A stretch of DNA of 64,000 bases from Rhea pennata (Eukaryota > Chordata > Aves > Rheiformes > Rheidae), in NCBI RefSeq assembly GCF_028389875.1, contig NC_084682.1, positions 9,434,001 through 9,498,000 of the forward strand, in the 5' to 3' direction. Below, piece by piece: positions 1 through 46,000 of the stretch. The stretch's first letter is position 1; every line of letters starts with the position of its first letter. Under the pieces are notes generated by a model. That model saw nothing but the letters and a program-made list of their open reading frames with translations, was not told where the DNA came from and made no database searches. Made by a program: the position numbers and the translations under genes.

Positions 1-526
1 ACTGAGTATTCAATAGGCCTAATCCTGCTTATTATATTGGTGCACACTGCCCCAGTAAAAGCACTGTGACTATGAATTTCCCTGCCATTTTTCAGTCTTG
101 GCCTTGCAGTATGCTATGAAAGTCATTGTTACCACTCTGAGTTGTTAGGAGTGATAAAGAAATACATCATCTGGCGATGGCACACAGCCTTTGTTTATAT
201 TTTTGACAATTCTTGATAACAAAGAGAAAAATATTTATGATTCTATTAATGCTATTAAGCCAGGACATTAACGCCAACTCTGCACTGCTGCACACGCAAT
301 TTAGCATGTATAATCCCTACCTCCTTAGCCTTGTCTAGAATTGCTTAAAGGCTTATGGTAAAGTATCTTTTGCTCCTGTTTTTGTTGCATGCTGTGAATG
401 CAAAATATTTCATCGAGCCTGTGGGCTTCTTTGACAAGTGTAAATTTAAAAATCAAAATCACTGAATAGTTGGTTGTAAACCTTTCCCGTGTCCAGCACT
501 CAGCAGTACTGTTTTTCTCCCTTCAG

Positions 527-35341
<34,815 letters not shown>

Positions 35342-35358
35342 ACCTCATCAATACTAGG
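35342..35358 (+). other. GTF2I: GTF2I 3' UTR, part in the stop-codon exon
   Basis: After the stop codon the sequence reaches a donor-like site (actagg/gtaaaa) 17 nt downstream. A junction this close to the stop would not trigger nonsense-mediated decay. The split is inferred from the donor here and the acceptor at 37368. Confidence 0.5.
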
Positions 35359-37368
35359 GTAAAATAATTTATTGCTTGTTGGAAGTCAGCACTTGTTAAG
35401 GAATAGTATTTTTATATTTTGGGGTGGGGAGGAGAGGAATGGTTGAAATATAGGACTGAATGTCAGAAGATGCCAGTGCTTTACTTGACTTATGAATTAT
35501 TTTATTTGTCTCATTTTTCATATCTGTAAAATGTAGGGCATTTTAACTACCTCATCCAACTGCAATGTAAAGCGTACTGTGTTAAAATTTGTGAGACAGT
35601 CAGTCTTCGGAAAATGAGAGCTGTAATACAGCCTATAAATAAAAATGGATGATGGTAATTACATATCTTAGAGGCAGAGTGAATGAAAGCTTTGAGGATT
35701 AGTGTTTATGAAGAGCTGTGACATGCTTGTGTGAGAGAGTATTATTATTGTTTTTGGTAGAGCCTATATATTTCCAACTTGTAATTGTGCAGGAAAGCTC
35801 TTCACTAGGATATCAAAGTTGTCTAACCTTAGGACGCTCTGTAAAATGACTAGCTGTGATGAAAAATCAACTTGCTTGAAAGTTGTTTCTTTTCTATTAA
35901 TTTTACAAAAAGCTTCATTTAACTTAAAGTGCAGAAATGTGTCTGAACCTTTTTTTTCTCTTCAACTGTTTTTTCCTTCACTCATTGCTAAAATGAAATT
36001 TTGGTGAAGGTGGAGACAGTGCAAAGGACTTCGGCATGTAACCAAATATAAGGAGGTTTACCCATGCAGTTGCTAGTTTGGAACTATACTTCATTGAGAA
36101 AAATGGCAATTTTAAGCAGTAGCAGATCTGTATTTTTCTAATTTCAGATTTTTGATAATACTCTGAACTGAATATTTTCCTCCTTGTTTATTTTTTGATA
36201 CTTTAGTAGTTTGGTTTGATTGAGATAAGACTGAATACATTCATTTGGTATGGTCAAGCTGTAATCTGTCTAGCTGTTGTAAGACACAAAGACTGTATTC
36301 ATTGCAGAGAAGAAAAATTCTAAGTAGTATTCCAGATCTGAGGGCACAGACAGGCACTCAGCAAAACCAAACTTCAGCAGTTCACTATTAATTTTGGCAT
36401 TAATATTGCAATTTGCCAGCTCACCTGAGGCAGTGGTTGGGGGAGCATGTGGATTTTGGCTCCTGGCACCTTCTGGCTTTTCTGGAGACAAGGACAGCCC
36501 ACGCCATGTCCTCTGTCAGGTGCGGCATAACCACAGCCTCCTCCAGGAAACAGGGCTCCCTGACAGATACCTCGTGTCTGCTTTTGGTGCTGCTAGCACC
36601 CAGCTGAAGGCAGTGTGCGTGGGTACCTCACAGTTGATGGGTTTCAGCTAGAGGAAAGCAAGTCTTCCACTTCCCATGAGATTTGGAACAATGTGTCTGG
36701 GCTCCTGGAGAGCAACTCTCAAATGCTCCCCGTGTATCTCAGTGGCCTGGATGTCAAATCAACAGGGTCAGCTAAATGATCTGACTGAACGTAAGACATC
36801 AGCAATCAGGGTGCTAGAGCACATGACCTGCTGGGCAAAGTTGAGTTTGGTCATTTTAGTCTGGCAAAGAGGTAACTGACTGTGCCCTGAGAATTTTAAA
36901 TACATCCATCAGTATCTTTTTAAATAAATTGGTGAAGTCTGCTGTGGAAATATTTTTATAAATATGAACGTGGCATTAGAAAATATATTAAAGAAAAACT
37001 TTCTCTGTGTAATTGGAAGTACTTCGTTGGGTAGAGGTCTATAAAGATATCTAACTGGATCATTTTATCAAAATTTTGTCCTGAGCAATGGTTGCACAAT
37101 TTGATGCTGCAGTGGTTTGGATTTCCGGATACTCCGAACTACCTGCTACCTAGCAAAGTTATACCAAAGCAAATTCTTGGCTTAAATTCTTACAGAGAGC
37201 ACTCAAACATGCATGTAATCTCGTGTTTACTGAGGACAATATTCACTTTCTAGGTGCTTTTTGAATCTGGGCTTAAAGAACTCAGAAAGGTGTCGCAACT
37301 ACTAGTATTTACAATAAGAAACAGAGCTGCAACAAAACTAACTCATTTCTGTAATTTTTCTTGTCTAG
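35359..37368 (+). other. Putative 3' UTR intron of GTF2I
   Basis: If the 3' UTR is spliced, this 2-kb stretch is intron; otherwise it is part of a continuous 3' UTR. It contains a GC-richer island at about 36400-36880 inside AT-rich flanks. Its ORFs (up to 85 codons) show no recognisable domain. An AATAAA at about 36923 could be an alternative poly(A) signal. Confidence 0.4.
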
Positions 37369-37880
37369 TCAGAAGCATCCAGTTCTGCGAAGAGCTTGCT
37401 GGGACTGTCTTGAGCTGTGTAATATAACTGTATAAGAGAAGTACCTTCTATACAAACCCTTTTTGTACTTTTAGATAGAAATGTCTACTTTTTCAGCAGT
37501 TCTGTGAATTGACTTAAAGCAAAGAAAGACTGTAGATTTGGAATGGCTGATTTTACTTTGGAATGTATTGTAAGGACTAAATTTGATGCAGCATTGCTGG
37601 AGAGATGACAGGAATTAAAATCAACACGGATTTGAGAGAGACTGTCTACATTTCCCGGTAAAGCTGAATTTTACTGTGTCTGAATGCATCTCAGCTTTTA
37701 TAATGAAGAAATTCCTGCGGTAGTTCAGTTTGTTAGTTTTACTTTGAAAAAAATAATTAATTTTTGGGTCTTACTCCTTGGCTGATTGGATAATAGTATC
37801 TGTATATTTGAACTAATTTTTCCTATGATATCTATCACAATTAATATGTTTTTCATAAATAAAAGATAAACTGGTTCACC
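37369..37880 (+). other. GTF2I: Probable last GTF2I exon (3' UTR)
   Basis: A pyrimidine-rich acceptor (tttttcttgtctag) ends at 37368. It is followed by non-coding sequence, rich in short T runs, up to AATAAA at 37858-37863. I believe it resembles vertebrate GTF2I 3' UTR, but that is recall and not alignment. The end coordinate is estimated from the poly(A) signal. Confidence 0.5.
37858..37863 (+). terminator. GTF2I: Canonical poly(A) signal AATAAA, candidate for GTF2I
   Basis: AATAAA lies about 2.5 kb after the stop codon and is the first canonical hexamer within the probable terminal exon. A second AATAAA at about 38403 is an alternative for longer 3' ends. Confidence 0.55.
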
Positions 37881-40800
37881 TGACCGTTAGTATGCATTAA
37901 TGAAATGGACTGTGAAATGGTCAGTATTTCAATGTGTGGATTAGGAACCAATTTAAATGAAACCCTGTTATAGTTTGCTCCATTAATTCAAAGTAGTAAG
38001 TGCATGTTTTGTCAAAATATCACATGGTTTATGTATGATGGGTCTGGTCTTGCAGCCCTAATGTAGGTAAAACTCACATGGACCTATGAGAGCTTTTCTG
38101 CTGAAGACGGTGGGGAAATGCCCTTCTGTTCATCTAGACCTAGTTATGGAAACTTTTGCAATTAAGCTGCTGTAAGTCCTACTATGTCAAAGTAAGTCCC
38201 CTATAGTCCTAATTGCGCCCTACATCATGTAAGAGACAAATGTAAGCATTTCTTGAAGCTTCACAAACCATTAGAGATGTAAAGTTCTGGCTATATGATA
38301 ATCTCTATAGAGAACAGATTATTGTAAAGGTTTTTCTTTTATTGGCATGAGTTTGGGGTGACTGCGTTATGCACAAATGGAAAACCTTATTCCCTGAAAA
38401 AGAAATAAAGGCATTTCTGATGTTTTCATGACTGTCCACGCAGTATACATTTATATACTTTATAACAAGTGACGTTCTGGCAGTAATTCTGTAGGCAGGT
38501 AGAATGTGCTTTTAGCATAGTTACTAATTCAAGTGCAAGTAGTGTAGTAAGTTCCAGTCATGCCTTTCAGACAAAAATCGAGCTCTGAGTGGGAGAGCTT
38601 GTTGCATCTTTAAGGAAAATTTTTGAAGCCCTGAACGCAGCGGGATATACTCTATGTTCCCTGGGAACATCCGGCAGAAGTGCCATGAAATTCTGCGAAT
38701 GATTTCAGGATGAGGTGTGCTGTCTAGTTCTAGAGGCATGAGATTGCTGCAAAACGTCTGCTCGCTTTTCTCAAAATTGCTCAGCGCAGGTCTAGATGCT
38801 GCCACTTAAATACATTGAAGTTGTGCTACCGCTGTCATTAGGAGCGGTGTTAGCTCCATGCTGAGTCATTTTGAAAACGCTTTTCTGAGTCCTACCTTTC
38901 AGCGCTGCAGAGGAAGCTCTCCGGGTGGGAATCGGTGGCAATCGAAGGGAGCGCTGCCTTCCTGAATCGGCAGACAGCCTCTCCGTCTGCCCCGTACGAA
39001 TTCGAATTTACTAACTGTTAACTCTGAACCATATGGGTACTGTCCCAAATCAGAACCATTGAGGTATTCCACTGCTCGTTACTTTCATAGACATGCTCCG
39101 TTAACGTACCACGATAAAGGTGGTCTTCAGAGCAAAGGCCAGTTTCACAATTGCTGCTAGAAGTTTCTAGAATGGAGAAATATGTTAATACAGCTCTCCC
39201 TGAGTTTTGAGCTGGTGCTCGACTTCCCCTTTTGAAATAAGAGGATGCATGGTCCATCCCTCCTCCATCCTTGGGGACGTCTGCCATGCAAGGCTATGTA
39301 TTGCTAGTAGAGCGATTAGTGCTGGCTCAGAATGTGGTACTGCCATCATATCAAAAGAACTAAAAATTAGTAACTCGGACTAAGGCCTCTGTCAAGTATA
39401 TAATGGCAGAGCGTGGAGATCCTGCAGGTTTGTCGTGTAGCTCGCATACAAGAGCAAAAAAAAAAAAGAAAAAAGAAAAGAAAACCAATGCAAGGGCTTT
39501 ACTGGAAGTAGTAGAGTAGTTGCATAATACTGGGAGTTAGGATACTGGTGTACTGTGTCCATCCCTCTGATGGATTTGATGTACCCATCAGCGTTCAACA
39601 CTGAAATCTCTTTTTAGTCTCAGACATTTTGAGTTATGCCCAGTAGAGGGAAATCAGACTGACAAAATAATTGCACTGATACTTATACCTTCTAGATATC
39701 AATTCTATATAAACGAATCTATCTCTCTGTCTATCTCCACGTATAGTCATAATGGGTAGCAAACTTTAAGATGTTGACCATGTATGAAAATCACACTCAT
39801 TTCCAAACCAGTAATTTCACTCTTTGGTACTGAGTGATCGTGCCCTAAGAAGCCTTGGCTGTACTGATAAACACGTAAATAAATAAAGTTGCGACAACCT
39901 ACCAGAACTCCGAATATTTTTTGTTCCAGTAGAGAAACTTTGTGGTGATGGAGTGGCTATCACAGAGGTATTCCCAGCGTAGTACTGAACTCTAAGAGTC
40001 AGTCGTGCTTCTTAGGCTAGCTCCTGTCTCTCAAATGTGAGCTTTCATTCCACATAGTGTGAGATTGAAGGTTTTTCTAGCAGAGCTTGACCTTTCTCGT
40101 GTGTGGCACCCTGCGGGCTTTGTCGCAGTAGTAACCACTAGGGGTCAGATGAGGTCCAGCACTTTCACCGTGCGGCTGGTGGCCCAGGTTTTCCCTTGAG
40201 ATACAAAGATTTCTATATACAAAACTTGAACTAGGACTCACCTTGGTAATTTTGCAACAGCTATTAGAGTATTTAATACTTTCTATACACAGAGCAGTTT
40301 GCCATCAGTGACACAAACAAGACTTTGCACTGAATTGAGCTTAAACTGCTAAAAATGAAAAACTGTTTGTTGAACCAAATTAGGGTAGCGTTTCATTTGT
40401 CAGCTTTTAATTTCCATGAGTTTGGGGTACTAGTTAGGGATGTGACACTGCGAAGAAACCAAGTCGTCCATTCTCCTAAGAAATTTTAGACCTCCAGCAC
40501 TTTGTCTTCAATGACCTTGTTAATTGTACAGCAACTTGGCAGCCTGAGCCCTGTATTCACTGTTTTCACTCTAAAACAGTTGTGCATCGCTACAAAACCC
40601 TTCTTCTAATTCTGCGCTTCCAGAATGAGGAAGAAAATAGTATTTTACACCAAGTCTGACATGCCATCTAGATAAGTAGCCTGTTTCTTCATAGTGCAGC
40701 AATGTAAAGCTCTTGAGACCAGTGGAAGTTCTCAGTAGCTCTCAAAAGCTGTATTCAGATGCCAACATTCCATTTCCCAGATTTCAAAACATGAATCGTT

Positions 40801-41169
40801 TGGGTTTACTAGAAACAGCTGCTTTTTCAGATGGTCCTCTAACAGTTTTCTTCTTACTTATCATACTTCCTATCTAGTAACTGCTGGATGTAGTGGGGAA
40901 ACTGTCCTATGCATCATGCTGAGTTGCATGTTGCATCTCGCATAATCTAACCCATCACAGCGAAGCCTACAAGCTGTTTCATTTCCTGCATCACAAGATG
41001 AAGAATGAGGAAACAGGAAAAAACATGTCAATTAAGTGGTTTCCAGTGATGGGCTAACTGTATGTAATTCAGCTTTAAGTTTAGTAAAAACAGGGGTAAT
41101 TATGAAATAAATTAGCTTTCATGAAAAAGTTACTGATGGTTCTGCATACGAAGCAGCAATTAACACCTG

Positions 41170-41204
<35 letters not shown>

Positions 41205-41389
41205 GTTACGTTGTTGCATAATTTTCCTCCAGTACAGGGAAGTCTGTTGTATATTAAAATATTAAGAAACCAATTTTAAATTGTGCCTCAGTGTCTTAAC
41301 AGCTGCAAAGCACCATACCCGAGATGCAGAGGAAAGCCGTAGTTAGTGTTTAATCTTCTCACTGCAGCCAGAGGAAGCTTCTGTCTCGG
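37881..41389. other. GTF2I-NCF1 intergenic region
   Basis: No gene was recognised. Contents are a secondary AATAAA at about 38403, a cluster of minus-strand ORFs (60-93 codons) at 38524-39601 without recognisable domains, and the T39 tract. Confidence 0.7.
41173..41211. repeat. Poly-T tract of 39 nt
   Basis: An uninterrupted T39 in the GTF2I-NCF1 intergenic region. It could be a microsatellite or the reversed tail of a minus-strand retrocopy. No retrocopy body is recognisable beside it. Confidence 0.92.
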
Positions 41390-42843
41390 CACTAATGAGG
41401 GCATCAGCCCCTCCAGCAGTGCCGGTGGAGCCCCTGGGGGCCTGGCCGGCTGGAGGAGGACGGGGAGGCTCGCACCTTCGCTGGGGACCCTCGCGCTTGC
41501 TCCCGCTCCCGCAGTGCGAGCGGGGGGTTGTCCCCAGCCCCAGCGTGGCCCCCGCTATCCCTGCGCAGCCCGGTGCCTTGGCCCTGCTCCCGGCCGTCCC
41601 GGGCCGGGGCATCGCGGCAGGAGGAGCCGCGGCGGCGCACCCGGCTCAGCCCCGGGAGGGACAGTGCAGCTCGCCAGGCTGCTGCTTTTTCACTTTCCCG
41701 TTGCTGCACCCGCCTGGCCACGACGCCGGCTCGCCTGCGAGACGGGGGCATCGTGTGCCGTCTCGGGGCCGCGGTGGGGAGGGATGTCACTCCGCTGGTG
41801 ACATTCCCGTGGCTTTTCTGGCTGTTGCAACACCAGGGGAAGTTGCTGCGTGGCTGGTCGTGCTGTTATCCCGTCTCCCGTGCTTTCGGCGGGAGTCAAG
41901 GCAGGCGCTGCTGGTGACGTTCCCCTGCACTGGGGAGCGAGGGGGTGAATCCCAGCGGACTCGCCTAGGGAGAACACCCTGCCCCACGCCAGAGGCGGCA
42001 GCGCGGGTGGTGCCTGTCCCAAACCGTCATCCCGAGGTGGGAAAACAACCCTGCTTGGGGCTACCCGGCTGAGAGACGGCCAGCGGCGGAGCCTGGGCCG
42101 GGTGGGGAGCAGCACCCCTCGGCCAGGGCGTCCCCGGGGCCAGGAGCCTTCCTGCTGCGCCCCGGGGCAAGGACGCCCGGCTGGCCCCACGAAACGCCAC
42201 CGAGGGCCGAGAACTGTACGGTTGCGGGCGTTGCTGATAACGTTGGGGTGCTGCTCCCGGGGTGGAGAAAGAAGCCTCACACCGTGCTGTCAGGAGCGAT
42301 GTAGAAAGGGGAGAGCTTGAGCGATGCCTCAGCGCACGCAGCGGGGTTTAAGGCCCTGCCGGTGCTCCTGCGGGAAAGCCGGCCGCGGGAGCTGGGAGCC
42401 GGCAGCTACGGCCACGGCGCGGAGCCCGGCCAGGGTGCAAACGCTCGGGCCCGGCAGCGCGTCCGCAGCCCGGCAGGCAGTCGGCCTGACGCCCCACCGC
42501 CATCCCCCGATTTCACGGCCCCGCTGCGGGCCATCGCCACCCAGGCGCGCCGCCGACCCCCTGCAGCCGAGCGTCCCGTCGGGCGAGAAGCCGGCGTCTG
42601 CCCCGAAGCAGCCTGGCCGGCAGCGCCCTGCTGGCAGCCGCGGCCTCGGGCTGCAGGCGGGGAGCATCTCCGCGCGCCCGCCGCTGCCCAGAAAACCCCT
42701 TCTCGGCCGGTGCGGCGGGCGCCCCCGCCGTGGCCGAGTCACAGCCCTCCGCCGAAGGGGCCGGGCCCAGAGACTCCTAGCAGGAAACACCGGGTTAATA
42801 CAAACCACAGTGGGTAAAAAAATTGCAGGCGCGATTGCAACGA

Positions 42844-42872
42844 AACTTCCCCTTTTCAGGGGGCTTTAAAAG
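42844..42872 (+). promoter_or_regulatory. NCF1: Candidate NCF1 core promoter (ETS/PU.1-like site and TATA-like box)
   Basis: On the minus strand 42845-42852 reads GGGGAAGT, an ETS/PU.1-type core. PU.1 is the known driver of NCF1 in myeloid cells. A TATA-like TTTAAAAG follows at 42865-42872, about 75 nt before the start codon, giving an expected transcription start near 42895-42900. Confidence 0.5.
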
Positions 42873-42945
42873 AAAAGCAGAGCGATGCGAAGGCGGCGAG
42901 GAGAGGCGGGCGCGGAGGGGAGCGGCGCCGCGGCCAGCAGCGGCC

Positions 42946-43017
42946 ATGGGGGAGGTGTTCGTCAGGCACATAGAGCTGCTGGGCTACGAGAAGAGGTTTT
43001 TCCCCAGCCAACATTAT
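42946..43017 (+). CDS. NCF1: NCF1 coding exon 1
   Basis: ATG to donor gtaagt, 72 bp, phase 0. It encodes the first 24 residues ([20 protein letters not shown]...), the start of the PX domain. The upstream untranslated part cannot be bounded exactly. Confidence 0.97.
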
Positions 43018-46000
43018 GTAAGTACCTGGTGGCCATCGCACGAGCCCCACGGAGGGGGCAGATGGGGCAGATGTGCTGCAGCCAGCGCGTTTCTTCGTAC
43101 GTACGTGGCGGAGGGGCTAACAGCATCCCTTTCTGGGGGGGGGGGTCGCGGCTGACGGCTTGAGCTGGAGGCAGCTGCAGGCTGAAACATACGTTCCAGC
43201 CCGAACACGCAAAATTTGGAGGCGAGACTTTGGGCTCCTCCTTTGCAAGCTCTTGGTTACTTTGCCACCTTGGAAAGGGCTTTCCGCGGCTCTTCCCTCT
43301 TTGATTCCCACCAGGATGAGCCTTCCTGCCCCGCTCGGAGCCGCCTTAGCCCCCGGCTCACCCTTGGCAGCAGAGCTGCTCCGGCTGCGGGGCGCGGGGG
43401 AGGCCCTGGAGAAACACGAAATCGGGTTTGGGCCCCGCCGCCGGCGCGGAGGGGGATGCGAGGCGCTAGGTCTCGGGGGCCGGAGGGCGCGTGCAGCGCG
43501 CAGGGGGGGACCCGTGGCGCCGGCAGAGCTCCGCTTTGCCCCCCAGGTCTACATGTTCCTGGTGAAGTGGAACGACCTCTCCGAAAAGCTCGTCTACCGC
43601 CGCTTCGCCGAGATCTACGAGTTCCACGTGAGTGATGGCACGGGGAGGCCGCGGCGCCCGCGCGGGGCACGGGCACGAAGGCGAAGCCGCCCCGCGCCGA
43701 ACGCAGCCCTGGGGCGGCCGGGCGCGAAGCCGGCCGTGCCGCGGCGCCGGGGCCGGTCCTCACCGCGGCGCCCGGCTCTGCCCCGCAGAAAGCCCTGAAG
43801 GAGATGTTCCCCATCGAGTCCGGCGACATCAACCCCGAGAACCGGATCATCCCTCACCTGCCCGGTAAGCGGCCAGGCCGGCGCGGGGCGGCGAGGACCA
43901 GCGGATTCGCCGCACGTGCGGCCGGCAGCTGCCGGCGCCCCGCAGCGGCCTCCACCCGCCCCAGAGGCGCAGCAAAGCCCCCCGGGTCCCACGCCGCGGC
44001 GAGGGTCGGGTTAGGGCCCCGGTGTCCCCCTCCCTCCCCAGGGCTGAGGCGCGCGGGGGCCGTGCGAGCCCGGTGGCGCTGCGCCGCCAGCCGCCCCTGC
44101 CGCCAGCCGCCCCCGCCGCCTTCCTCCGCTCCGCCCCGGCAAGAGGAGGAAGCCTCCGCGGTGGCCACGGCTCTCCTGCAAAATGGCTGTGGCCACGACA
44201 GGAGCGTGTTCGGCGCCCACCGTTTCCCCACGCACGCCGGGCGCCGTGGCGGCCGGGGGAGGCTCCGCTCTGCTCCCGCGCACCCTCGCCTCGTCGGGTG
44301 CCACGTGGCCAGACCCGCTCTTGCTCGGGACAACGTAAAAACGAGGCTCCCTGCCTGCTTCCCTCGACTCCGTCCCTCTCTCCTCCAGCCCCCAAGTGGT
44401 TTGACGGCCAGCGGACGACGCAGAACCGGCAGGGCACGCTGGCCGAGTACTGCTACACCCTGGTGAACCTGCCGCACAAGATCTCCCGGTGCCTGCACGT
44501 GGTGAACTTCTTCAAGGTCAGGCCTGATGACATGAGCCCCATCACAGACAGCCAGTGAGTACAGGCGGCTCCCCAGCACTGCTTTGAGCGTCTGCAGCCT
44601 CAACCTCGGTCTCCAGTCCTGTCCGAAACCCTGCCCACCACACGTCTGGGCTGGAGGAGCAGCCCCGCGTCCCGGGGAGCATCTCCGGCCAAGGCCCTGG
44701 AAGCTGGCAGCACTGCTCTGGTGTGGCGTGGTGGGGCTCATGGGGTGCTGGGACGTGGTGCTGTGCAGCCCGCTGTGCCCCCTGGACCACCCCTGCTGCT
44801 GAGGGGCCTGCCGGTGGTTCTGGTAGTGCAGAGGACGCTTGCAAGCTGAGGACCTTTCCTATTGCCTGCACCACCTCCCTGCCGCGGAGTGTATAAGCAC
44901 TGAACAAGGGCCCTTGAGAGACGTGGGTACACGAGGAGCGTGAGCATGATGCCATGGCCCAGGGCTTTGCAGCCACACAGCCCATGGTTGCCAGCACTGC
45001 TGGCATCCAGCACCCTGCTCCCCTCCGCAACGTGCTCTCGGCACCTCCACCCCTTACCAGCCTCCCAGGGAGCCCTCAGCAAGCGGGGCGGGGAACCTGC
45101 TGCCGGTGGGGAAGGGTGTGTTGTGCTGCGCTGACTTTGCTCTGACTCCGTTAGGATCAAGAAGCCCGAGGTGTTCCTCCTGCCAAAGGACTCCAAGAAA
45201 AACCCTGCTGGTAAGAGGCCTCCAAGGAGTTTGAGCAACTGCCCAGCCTGTAGCACAGTGAGCATGTGGCAGCAGCAAAGCCCAGCAGGCAGAGGGGCAT
45301 CTCCAAGGAGGATGGGGCAGTGCTGAGTGGGAGGAGAGCTGCTCCCAGGCAGGTCCCCTGACTGAGCAGTGTGAGGGGCAAAAAAAAAAACCCAGCCTTG
45401 CCTATGCCCATGCTACAGCTGGGAGGAAACCACATCCTGGGGGCAACTGAGTCCACAACCTGGGATCCAACTTGCTTGGGCCCAGAAGAAGCTGGGAAAG
45501 TGTTTTAAACTGCTGTGGAAATTGCTTTTAGCCTGGCTGAAAAAGAGTATTTCTGGTCTACGGGCTGGATAAAGGCTGTCAAGATGGTGGCGGGGAACAT
45601 CTGTGGCTGTCCCTCACTTCTCCCCTACAGACATCACAGGTCCCATCGTCCTGCAAACGTACCGCGTGATTGCTGACTACGAGAAAGGCTCTAAGTCCGA
45701 GATGGCTCTAAAAGCTGGGGAGATGGTGGATGTCGTGGAGAAGAGCGAGAGTGGTATGTGTCTGTCATTCTGGAGAGTCACCCTCAAACTGCAGTGCTGA
45801 GGGTCAGCCTCCGCTTGCACTGCATTTCAGCTGGGACAAGGATTACCTTGCACCAGGCATTAGCTCAGCTAGAAGAGTGTTAGACTAAAGATCTAGAGGT
45901 CCCTGGTTCAAGCCTGGGCTTCAGCAAGGGGTGTCCTTGTTCCTGCAACCCTGTCTAACATGCTCTAGCAACCCTGCTTGAGCGGGGGGGGGGGGGGGGG

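Larger units (their letters stand above)
41390..44330. promoter_or_regulatory. NCF1: Long CpG island covering the 5' end of NCF1
   Basis: GC content and CpG density rise sharply at about 41390 and stay high through NCF1 exons 1-3. Many overlapping ORFs on both strands (up to 295 codons) reflect the GC bias and lack domains. The 1.5 kb before the NCF1 start may hold promoter or enhancer elements or an unannotated first exon. Confidence 0.7.

Noticed and set aside
41346-42869. Long overlapping ORFs (up to 225 codons) upstream of NCF1 on both strands
   Set aside because: They lie in a CpG island where stop codons are rare, overlap in several frames, have Pro/Arg/Ala-biased composition and show no domain or splice context.
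43847-44741. Minus-strand ORFs of 196 and 295 codons across NCF1 exons 3-4
   Set aside because: Shadows of GC-rich NCF1 exon and intron sequence on the opposite strand, with no recognisable domain.
45854-45926. Functional tRNA-Phe gene
   Set aside because: The acceptor stem pairs at only two of seven positions, the anticodon reads AAA instead of GAA, and a CR1 tail follows directly. A decayed or retroposed copy is far more likely.
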